Assembly (NCBI GenBank): GCA_903904545.1
Contig: CAIVDB010000138.1
Location: 1-5,939 of the forward strand
Length of the DNA stretch: 5,939 nucleotides
Direction: 5' to 3'
Source of the DNA: an uncultured bacterium
GTDB lineage: Bacteria > Patescibacteria > JAEDAM01 > Absconditabacterales > Absconditicoccaceae
The position numbers and the translations under genes are program-made. Under the pieces are notes generated by a model. That model was given only the letters and a program-made list of their open reading frames with translations, was not told where the DNA came from and did not search any database. The number at the start of each line of letters is the position of its first letter. The stretch's first letter is position 1. This document shows, piece after piece, positions 1 through 5,939 of this stretch.

Positions 1-555
1 GATAAGAAGCCATACGGAGATAAGAAACCGTACTGAGAGAAGAAGCCATACGGAGATAAGAAACCGTACTGAGATAAGAAGCCATACGGAGATAAGAAAC
101 CATACGGAGATAAGAAACCGTATGGAGATAAGAAACCATACTGAGATAAAAAACCATACTGAGACAAAAAACCGTATGGAGACAAAAAACCAGCATGAAG
201 ACCTTTTGGTGATAGAAAGCCATTTGGAGCTAAGCCATTCGGTGCCAAACCTTTTGGTGCTAGAAAACCCTATGAGGAAAGAAAACCCTATGAAGATACT
301 CCTTACTGAGATAAAAAGTCTGAAACTAGGCCCTTTGGTGATAGGAAACCGTTCTGAGCCAAAAAACCCTTCTGAGCAAGGAAACCCTATGGTGAACAGA
401 GACCTTACGGAGACAAAAAACCGTTCTGAGATAAAAAACCATTTTGAGATAAAAAACCATTTTGAGATAAAAAACCATTTTGAGCAAAGAAGCCTTATGG
501 TGAGCAGAAGCCCTACGGAGATAAGAAACCATACTGAGACAAGAAACCCTTCCAG
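1..555 (+). repeat. 18-bp in-frame tandem repeat array encoding KKP[Y/F]G units
   Basis: The period is 18 bp, one hexapeptide per unit. At the left a 36-bp double unit is visible: 1-36 and 37-72 differ at one base (GAT/GAG), and each holds one GGA-ending and one TGA-ending unit. At 430-483 three 18-bp units (GATAAAAAACCATTTTGA) are identical. Units between about 196 and 306 have diverged (KPFGA, KPYEE). Near-identical neighbours beside worn copies point to repeated local duplication by slippage or unequal exchange. The array runs off the left end of the window. Confidence 0.92.
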
Positions 556-717
556 AATTCGTCCGAAGGCCTCATTCGCAAGGACAGGCCTTATGGGAAT
601 TCCGCTGGTAAATTTATTGAGAAAGAGAGAACTTTCGGTGCAAAAAAAACGTATGGGGATAAAAGACCATCTGGAGAAAGAAAAACGTTTGGAAATTCTA
701 GACCATTCAAAAGATAA
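1..717 (+). CDS. Low-complexity hexapeptide-repeat protein, C-terminal part (TGA = Gly)
   Basis: The gene is open from the first base in frame 1 and ends at TAA 715-717, giving 238 residues; its start lies before the window. It reads only if TGA is Gly: 13 in-frame TGA codons (34, 70, 142, 160, 196, 307, 355, 373, 427, 445, 463, 481, 535) fall almost all at the last position of a [D/E/A][K/R]KP[Y/F]G hexapeptide, where other copies have GGA or GGT. Differences between copies are mostly synonymous in this frame (AAA/AAG, CCA/CCG, TAC/TAT), which supports it. Early units are mostly KPYG, middle ones mostly KPFG, and the last ~60 residues are degenerate, ending SRPFKR. The chain is rich in Lys/Arg, Pro, Gly and aromatics, with no hydrophobic core, membrane segment or catalytic motif, so it should be disordered. 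Similar basic tails occur on bacterial RNA-binding proteins such as helicases and pseudouridine synthases, but the domain that would show this is missing. The function is unknown. Confidence 0.88.
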
Positions 718-718
718 T

Positions 719-1396
719 CTATTTCGTACTATTATCTCGGACAGGGACTCAGAGAAAGATTCCTAATTTTTGTGCGTCTTTACGCATTGAATGGAGTCCT
801 TTGTGATCTATGATATTCATACGACTTCCGTCTTTTAGTATGAGATTGAGTTCATAACTATTGTAAGCTGTTTTTCCTCCATAACACCATTCTCCTACAA
901 GTTGAAGTGCATGTATTTCTTTGAGACTTACATAAGACTTGTGATTTTCTTCTTGTGCAATACTTTGAAATGGAGATGTCCCTTTCCAAAACATACCTAC
1001 TCATGTATCGAAGATAATGGGAGTATGATATTTTTTTAGCATAAGTAGTCCTACACTGGTGAATGCAATGAAAAAAAGTAGACAAGCAGCTAGAAATATA
1101 GGATCAATAGTTTTAATCTTTTCGATAATGATATATAATGAAAGCGCTCCACAAGCAATTCCGGGGAGAAGAAATATAAAAACAAAAAATCGTCCACCAA
1201 ACGCCATTTTGAATTGAGCTTGAAAGGGTGTCTTTTGGTGAAATCTATGGGTGACCACATTGTTTCCTCCGACAATAAGTGGTGTCCAATCTATAGTCAT
1301 GGCCAAAGGATCTCAGAAAATAGTGGGATCAAAATCTTCTCTTTGTCCAAGAACTGCTTTGGCTTGCTCAAATAGTGTAGTAAGAAAAGCTGACAT
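719..1396 (-). CDS. Conserved membrane protein of unknown function, two transmembrane helices (TGA = Gly)
   Basis: The protein has 225 residues, from ATG 1396-1394 to TAG 721-719. Three in-frame TGA codons (Gly28, Gly132, Gly216) would split it under the standard code. Order: a soluble N-terminus (1-65) containing MTIDWTPLIVGG and THRF; two hydrophobic helices at about 70-92 and 98-120 joined by a short charged loop; then a C-terminal domain (about 125-225) with FWKG, EIHALQLVGEW, YELNLILKDGSR, IIDH and LGVPVRD. I recall this C-terminal pattern from uncharacterised membrane proteins of other bacteria, where the last block reads FLG.PVWD; TGA 216 supplies that Gly. I cannot verify this without a search. 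A TTG at 1306 is a possible internal start, but it would lose conserved-looking N-terminal sequence, and ATG 1396 is the first start after an upstream stop. The gene is last in the minus-strand run, 26 bp after the MFS gene, and no clear Shine-Dalgarno sequence precedes it. Confidence 0.85.
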
Positions 1397-1403
1397 GTTT
1401 TTG

Positions 1404-1423
1404 GAGTTTAGCAACTAAAACTC
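1404..1423 (-). other. Small imperfect hairpin between the MFS gene and the last gene
   Basis: On the minus strand GAGTTTTAG and CTAAACTC flank a TTG loop, pairing with one bulged T. The hairpin overlaps the TAG stop of the MFS gene and sits just before the next ATG. No U-run follows, so it is not a typical terminator. It could affect translation start or mRNA processing, or be chance in A/T-rich DNA. Confidence 0.25.
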
Positions 1424-2580
1424 TATTTAAACTTCCTAATAAAGATTGGCATCAGGAGAATAATAAATCCAAAAAAGACAAAAGGGATAATGATCCCTAT
1501 ACTCTTGGTCAGTATATCGGAAAGAATCATAATAAGAAATGTAATGATATTGATGACAATGCCATATGCAGCAGCGCCATATTCTTTTTTGTGGTCTTCT
1601 CCCATATGATAAAATAACCTTCCTTCAAGGAGATTTACTGCGATACCAAAGAAAACTCACATAAGGAAACTGCTGATATTTAGGGTAATATAATAATCAA
1701 ATCTGGAAATAATGTAAGGAAAATACATTGTACTGAGTCCGAATATGATCGTGAAGATAATGGCATAACGTTTTTTTCTTCTCTTGAAGAGGGTAGAGAT
1801 AAGGTGTCCTACAATTGCCCCTACGATAGAGATAACTACTACCATAAGCGAATTATTGGGGACTCTATTAAAGATGTCTATTCCGATTTCCAGCATCTTT
1901 TGTCCTATTGCTGTGGAGATTGCCCAGAGTGCACCGATAGGGATAAAGAGCCAGATGTATTTTTTGATGATGCCAATGATATGAGGGAAGGTCTCACGAA
2001 ATACAGGGAGAAATTTACTTGGTACATGTTCTCTTTCGTATCTTAAGAACTTGTTGATGATAAGAGTGATAAAAACTATGCTGAGTAATCATCGAAATCC
2101 TTGTGCTCACCATTTTGCAAAACAAAAAAATCATAAATAACTTCAGAGGATGGTTCATGCAAGGATTGCTATATTTATAGAACCGTTGATAGTGGTCTCA
2201 GATGACTGGGATTCATAGATTTCTGTAATCAAAAGCATAGATTTGATGATGAGCCAAATCCCATAGACAAATCCCATCATACTCATCAGGAGCACGAATA
2301 CTCGGAATGGTATATAATGGAGGAAATGACCTATGAGTAAACAAATCATCATGATTAATAATATCCATACTGACATCTTTTTGTGAGGGAAAATATATGC
2401 TAGAGATCCTCCAATAAGATATGCAATCATACCTCCCAAGCTTAGATACCCCATGATTTCTTCCAGACTAATATTTATGTCTTTGAGATATGACCACAAG
2501 AAAAACTTGAGCATAGCCATAAAGACGCTCCAGAGAAATGTAACGAGAATAAATAAAATGAGATGTTTATATTTGCGCAT
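1423..2580 (-). CDS. Major facilitator superfamily-like transporter, about 12 transmembrane helices (TGA = Gly)
   Basis: The protein has 385 residues, from ATG 2580-2578 to TAG 1425-1423; a stop codon shortly upstream excludes a longer start. Six in-frame TGA codons are Gly142, 146, 150, 158, 164 and 308; under the standard code only fragments of 141, 79 and 60 residues would be seen. Hydrophobic segments lie at about 7-27, 43-63, 69-86, 91-112, 135-155, 161-177, 206-226, 246-264, 272-290, 297-317, 338-358 and 361-380. Length, 6+6 helix spacing, a basic loop between helices 2 and 3 (FPHKKMS), a central polar loop (180-205) and a basic loop RRKKR (267-271) all fit the MFS fold. The run GTILGSYLG in helix 5 is a normal small-residue packing helix only if TGA is Gly. 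MFS proteins move small solutes across the inner membrane, but I see nothing that identifies the substrate. The gene starts one base after the HIT gene's stop and is probably translated by coupling to it. Confidence 0.85.
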
Positions 2581-2584
2581 ATTA
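2578..2584 (-). promoter_or_regulatory. Stop-start junction TAATATG, likely translational coupling
   Basis: The HIT gene's TAA (2584-2582) and the MFS gene's ATG (2580-2578) are one base apart on the minus strand. No purine-rich Shine-Dalgarno sequence precedes this ATG (the upstream sequence is CCTCATACTTAAT). Ribosomes ending the HIT gene could restart here. The junction is visible only when TGA 2668-2666 is read through. Coupling is inferred. Confidence 0.45.
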
Positions 2585-3028
2585 AGTATGAGGCATAAAG
2601 AGGTTTTTTATTTGAGTGATTTTTTGTAAATAGTCTTCGTTTCCCAAAAACTCACGATTTTCACCTCAGTTTGCTGCTACTAATTGACAATCGGGTATGA
2701 GATGAAAATGGAGATGTTCTATGGTTTTCCCTGTCTCTCCCACAACACAATCTTTGAGAAAAAGATCTACATTTTTGTGTTGATCGTGAAGACGAATGGT
2801 CCATGCCTCTATGAGTTCGAATAGATCATTTAGTTCGTTATGATTGAGATCCTTCATCCAGACTTTATGCTCTTTTGGAACAATAAGTATATGATGGGGA
2901 ACGTATGGAGCACGATTGAGTGTTACATAAAAAAAATCACTTTCCTGAAGTACATGTTGTGGAGGAAGTGAGCAAAAGGGGCAGATGTGGTTTTTTCTTT
3001 CTTCTTGTAATGCTTCAGAGTACTTCAT
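2582..3028 (-). CDS. HIT-family nucleotide-binding protein/hydrolase (TGA = Gly)
   Basis: The protein has 148 residues, from ATG 3028-3026 to TAA 2584-2582. Motifs in order: Cys16-x2-Cys19 (ICPFC), a likely zinc-binding N-terminal pair common in HIT proteins; PHHILIVPKEH at 44-54; and the defining HIT triad His105-x-His107-x-His109 (HLHFHLIP) near residue 105. In the family the middle His forms the nucleotidyl intermediate when phosphoanhydride or phosphoramidate bonds of nucleotides (Ap4A, AMP-lysine and similar) are cleaved. TGA 2668-2666 is Gly121, giving NGGENREF, a Gly-rich turn after the triad; reading it as a stop would remove the last 28 residues. The total length is usual for the family, and the fold is cytosolic. 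The gene lies 71 bp after the SbcC-like gene and one base before the MFS gene. The exact substrate cannot be told from sequence, and a GalT-like branch is possible. There is no clear Shine-Dalgarno sequence. Confidence 0.92.
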
Positions 3029-3052
3029 TAGGAATTGCTGTATTCAGAATAA

Positions 3053-3075
3053 AATATCTTCAACTGAAAGATATT
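3053..3075 (-). other. A/T-rich hairpin in the SbcC-HIT gap
   Basis: AATATCTT and AAGATATT form a perfect 8-bp stem with a 7-base loop, in the 71-bp gap between the ATPase stop and the HIT start. On the minus strand the stem is followed by TTATTCTG, which is only partly U-rich. The stem has one G-C pair, so it would be a weak terminator at best; attenuation or mRNA processing are other possibilities. Confidence 0.3.
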
Positions 3076-3099
3076 GATTTGGAAGAGAATTGCAAAAGA

Positions 3100-5658
3100 T
3101 TAGACAGCTGTGGAGATATCAATTGTAGCATCTCGGATGTCCATATCTTGAATATGTTGGCTATGGGTGACGGTATAGAGTTTCATTGCTCTTTGATGGA
3201 CAAAATTTTCCAAAAGTTCAGCTACTTTGCCGACAGTTTCTCCATCGAGATTATTGATTGTTTCATCTAGAAAGAGCATAGGGGAGTGAAGATACGATGA
3301 GATAGATAACATCCAGACAAGCTTAAGTACTACCATTTGTCCTCCACTGAGACTCTTGATCTCTCTTTCTCCTCTTTCATCCAAAATACTTGCTGCAAGT
3401 TCTAATTTATCTGATCCTGTTTTTTCTAAGGTAAATTTGATTTGATAATCCACCACTTGAGTAAGGTAATTATTGATGATATCATTCAATACCGGTAAGC
3501 TGTCTTGGAGGACGAGTAATAATAATTCTTTGGCAAAGATATTGTAGAGTTCTCAGAGCATTTTTTCCTCTTCTTGGAGCGCTTTTACTTCGATTTGAAT
3601 GTCCTTGAATTCATTGATCAAGACCTGTAAATCGCGTCCTGTCTCTTTGATGGTTGTTGTCAGTGTTTCTACTTTCTGAAGACGAGCAGGATCTAATGAC
3701 TGGATTTGTCCCCTGAGCGTTGTAATCTCTTTTTCTTGTACTTCTTGATCTTTGAGTGTCTGTGCTATTGTTTCTTTCATGCTGGTGATTTGGATCTTGC
3801 ATTTTTCTTTTTCTCCTCTCAATGTTTCCATCTGGCGAAGCATATCTTCTAGGAGGATAATGTCTTTATCTAAGGTTTTGATCTTTGTCTCTTGGGTTTG
3901 ATAGCTCGTAAATTCTTCTTGAAGTTTACTATAATTTACCCCATTCAAAAAGCTTTTGATCTCGCTAATGAGGGACTGGAGTCTTTCTTGTTCTGCCTTA
4001 TGGGTCGTTATTGTCTGACTCGTTTTGCTTGCTTCTAAAAGTTCTTGGAGTTGGACTTCTTTTTGGGTTTTGCTTGCTTGCGTGGCCAAGATGTTTTTTT
4101 CTAGGATTTCTTTTTCTTCCAAAAATCTCTTTTTTTGCTCCTCCAATTTCTCAAAGAGCTGTTTATTGATGACTTTAATAAAGGGACAATTAGTACCTAT
4201 TTTACTACAATCAAATGCTGCTTGCTGCTCGGTCTCTTGGTCAAATAATTGGATTTTTTTCTCTAGGTTTTCTTTCTGTTGCTGGAGATCTTGTATTTTT
4301 TCACTGGTGTTTTTGATGTCTTGTTCTCGTGTTGTTTTTTGTTGACTTGAGCGAAGCTCTTCGTTCTTTATTTGGAGATCAATATTTTGTACTTTCTCAT
4401 TGATGTTCTTGCCGAAAGTGATTATCCCTTGGACAAAAAGCGAAAGATTGCTTATGTGGATGTCTGCTCCATTCTTAGGAAGCACGCTATCGAGGTCTTT
4501 CTCATATTTCAAATAAAAATCTAGGAATGCTTGCTTAGGTAAAGCTTCCTCTATTTTTTCTTGTTGAGCGAGAAGCTCATTTTTCTCATTTTTTATCTTC
4601 TGGAGTTTTTCTGGATCTGATCAAGATATTTTTGTATCGATACTCAGGATCGTTTTTTCTGTCTCTTGTATTTTCCTTTGGGTATCTTGGATGCTTATTT
4701 TGTTTTTTTCCAGTTCTTTCTCTTTCAATTCTTTGCTTTGTTGTAATGAGCTGCATTGCTGTTTGTAAGAGTCAATCCGTCATTGGAGGGTCTCTACGAG
4801 ATCACGAGGTAGATTCTCCAAAGAAAAGTCAGTAATAGTTACTTTCTCTCTAATAAGCTCTATATCATCCAAGAAATCTTGATATTCCTTTTTCTCTATG
4901 ATATTCCCTAGGTCTGCATAATCCTTATAGGTCAGGAGGGTAGAAAAATTTTCAGTATAACGATTGAGCAGGTTTTGGAGCTTGGTATCGTATTTTGAAG
5001 TGTCGGCAGTTGCCTTGAGCTTATAGCCTACCTCTCTTTTTTTATCTGCAATAATCTCCTTTCCTTCATCGATAGCGAGTAGATTGAAGACGTTTTTGAG
5101 TACATTCAATCTGTCTGCGGGAGTAAGTTGGAAAATGTTTTCTGAGTCTTGCATGAGAAAAGAGGTATTCAGAAAGACTTCTTTGGGAGCTAACATACTC
5201 TGGAGGGTTTGTTGGAGGTCGGTTTCGTTTTTGAAGGATATTTCTTCAAAACTTGCTCCATTATTTCTTAAAAATTTCTCTATATCTATGTTTTTTTCCA
5301 AAATGGCATATCCTTGCTCGTTTTTTATCTGCCAGAATTTCTCTTGATCAATGCTAATTTTATACAAGAGTGATGAACAACTATCTTTGCTTTTGCCTGC
5401 TTTGAGATTTCTAATAACGAGATATTTTTCTTCATCCAGTTCAAAGAAAATTTTAATCCGTCCTTCTTTGGATTGAGCATTTAGCATGTTCCTATTTGCG
5501 ATTTTGTAGAGTCCAAACAGTGGCCCATCAAAGAAGAGGAAACTCTTCCCCGATCCTATAGGTGCCTTGATGAGATATTTCCCTTGATCGAAAAAACAAG
5601 AGAGGGGAGTATCTTTGAAGGGGCCTATATTGAGATATGAGATAGCAAGGAGATTCAC
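3100..5658 (-). CDS. SbcC/Rad50-like coiled-coil ATPase (TGA = Gly)
   Basis: The protein has 852 residues, from GTG 5658-5656 to TAA 3102-3100. In-frame TGA codons are Gly293, Gly346 and Gly702; the standard code gives three separate fragments in one frame. Domain order is that of the SbcC/Rad50/SMC class: an N-terminal ATPase lobe with Walker A APIGSGKS (32-39, first Gly replaced by Ala) and a Q-loop at Gln170 (FLMQDSENIF); long Gln/Glu/Lys-rich coiled coil at about 195-480 and 495-700; Cys484 and Cys491 (CSKIGTNC) at the turn, where Rad50 has its zinc hook; and a C-terminal lobe with signature LSGGQ (770-774), Walker B MLFLDE (794-799), D-loop NNLD (802-805) and H-loop His832. Relatives pair with the nuclease SbcD/Mre11 to process DNA ends and hairpins; no sbcD is in the window. 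The length is below that of E. coli SbcC (about 1,050). No ATG or TTG exists between GTG 5658 and the upstream stop at 5724-5722. The gene is first of the minus-strand run. Confidence 0.9.
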
Positions 5659-5688
5659 TGGTTCGAATTGATAGAGTAAAGTAGGTAG

Positions 5689-5716
5689 AGTGTACGAGAA
5701 TCTTCTATTTTTTCAA
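5689..5716 (-). promoter_or_regulatory. Candidate sigma-70-type promoter for the minus-strand gene run
   Basis: On the minus strand TTGAAA (5716-5711, 5 of 6 matches to TTGACA) is followed after 16 bases by TACACT (5694-5689, 4 of 6 matches to TATAAT). Transcription would start near 5682 and leave a leader of about 24 bases before the GTG at 5658. It is the best match I see in the gap upstream of the run, but such matches arise easily in A/T-rich DNA. Confidence 0.4.
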
Positions 5717-5809
5717 GGTATTTAAGTATTTATTCTGGACTTTTGTTTGTTCTTTTAATTAAATCCCCCGTCCTAAAGGACCTCCCGCAGCTTTTGCGGG
5801 ACAGGCTCT

Positions 5810-5829
5810 CCCCCTTTGAGTAAAGGGGG
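5810..5829. other. Perfect 8-bp hairpin inside the palindromic element
   Basis: CCCCCTTT (5810-5817) and AAAGGGGG (5822-5829) pair around a GAGT loop. No T-run follows on either strand, so it is not a standard intrinsic terminator. It is best read as part of the folded repeat. Confidence 0.6.
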
Positions 5830-5849
5830 TACACAATTATCCCAATTGA

Positions 5850-5894
5850 ATTCCCTCTTTATTTGACCGAAGGGAATCCTGTGGATAAAGAGGG
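5850..5894. other. Two mutually exclusive stems inside the palindromic element
   Basis: ATTCCCT (5850-5856) can pair with AGGGAAT (5871-5877). The overlapping CCCTCTTTAT (5853-5862) can pair with ATAAAGAGGG (5885-5894), a perfect 10-bp stem. Both cannot form at once. This resembles a two-state RNA switch, but within a mobile-type repeat it may only reflect nested palindromes. Confidence 0.5.
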
Positions 5895-5939
5895 GGGACC
5901 CCGGCGTCCCGAGGGCAAGCCGGAACGGTGGGAGATTTA

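Larger units (their letters stand above)
5760..5939. repeat. MITE-like palindromic intergenic element
   Basis: This non-coding stretch is much richer in G/C than the genes beside it. Its left end TAAATCCCCC and the reverse complement of its right end TAAATCTCCC match at 9 of 10 positions, forming imperfect terminal inverted repeats. Inside are several palindromes: GTCCT-AA-AGGAC (5770-5781), CCCGCA/TGCGGG (5784-5800), CCCCCTTT/AAAGGGGG (5810-5829), two competing stems at 5850-5894, GGGAC/GTCCC (5895-5910) and CCGGC/GCCGG (5901-5923). There is no transposase, so it would be a non-autonomous element or a folded repeat family. The window stops exactly at the right terminal repeat, so I cannot tell whether the element continues or look for a flanking target duplication. 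It lies just upstream of the candidate promoter. Confidence 0.6.

Noticed and set aside
326..532. Minus-strand open frame across the repeats
   Set aside because: Antisense shadow of the tandem repeat; its apparent repeat pattern is inherited from the 18-bp unit.
34..537. TGA as selenocysteine or programmed readthrough
   Set aside because: 26 TGAs in five unrelated genes without a recognisable SECIS element or readthrough context fit a global reassignment.
1..555. Regular repeats as a CRISPR array
   Set aside because: The 18-bp units abut without unique spacers and keep a reading frame; this is a coding tandem repeat.
1..717. TGA as tryptophan (Mycoplasma-type code)
   Set aside because: TGA shares one repeat position with GGA and GGT, and Trp would fall in Gly-type positions of the MFS helix 5 and the HIT turn.
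122..766. Open frame of 214 residues on the plus strand, long under the standard code
   Set aside because: It is the shifted frame of the repeat gene. Copy-to-copy changes are synonymous in frame 1 but not here, and this frame runs across the 3' end of the convergent gene.
719..2580. Reading the two membrane-protein genes as pseudogenes broken by stops
   Set aside because: Every interruption is TGA, never TAA or TAG, with no frame change, and the joined products have sensible domains. Recoding explains this better than decay.
3100..5658. ATPase plus neighbours as an anti-phage defence island
   Set aside because: Some defence systems use Rad50-like ATPases, but there is no nuclease, Toprim, methylase or other defence partner here; the HIT and transporter genes give no support.
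5651..5675. GGTTCGAATT, resembling a tRNA T-loop
   Set aside because: The flanking five-base arms do not pair, and no acceptor or anticodon arm is visible on either side.
5810..5829. Strong hairpin as an intrinsic terminator
   Set aside because: No T-run follows it on either strand, and it is one of several stems within a palindromic element.

Overview
The window looks like DNA from a Candidate Phyla Radiation (Patescibacteria) bacterium that reads UGA as glycine (translation table 25), that is, Absconditabacteria (SR1) or Gracilibacteria (BD1-5/GN02). The evidence is internal. Under the standard bacterial code every gene here is broken by TGA. Read with TGA = Gly, the same DNA resolves into five clean, tightly packed genes, and all five end in TAA or TAG. 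The plus-strand gene encodes a hexapeptide repeat whose last position is written GGA, GGT or TGA interchangeably. That fixes TGA as Gly rather than Trp (codes 4 and related). I count 26 in-frame TGA codons among about 119 glycines.

Layout: (1) Positions 1-717, plus strand, hold the 3' part of a basic, low-complexity [D/E/A][K/R]KP[Y/F]G repeat protein that begins before the window. (2) Positions 719-5658, minus strand, hold a compact four-gene run, transcribed from right to left: an SbcC/Rad50-like ATPase (5658-3100), a HIT-family protein (3028-2582), a 12-helix MFS-like membrane protein (2580-1423) and a conserved membrane protein of unknown function (1396-719). The HIT and MFS genes are one base apart. 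The last minus-strand gene meets the plus-strand gene stop to stop with one base between them. (3) Positions 5659-5759 carry a plausible promoter for the minus-strand run. (4) Positions 5760-5939 are non-coding, G/C-rich and full of inverted repeats, with imperfect matching ends, like a MITE or dispersed palindromic repeat.

The four minus-strand genes are probably co-transcribed, but their functions (DNA-end processing ATPase, nucleotide-binding HIT protein, transporter, unknown membrane protein) do not form a known pathway. Close packing in a reduced genome explains the arrangement as well as a shared function would. No tRNA, rRNA, CRISPR array, integrase or transposase gene is visible. Both ends of the window lie in repeats (tandem coding repeats on the left, the palindromic element on the right), which is where metagenome contigs often break.
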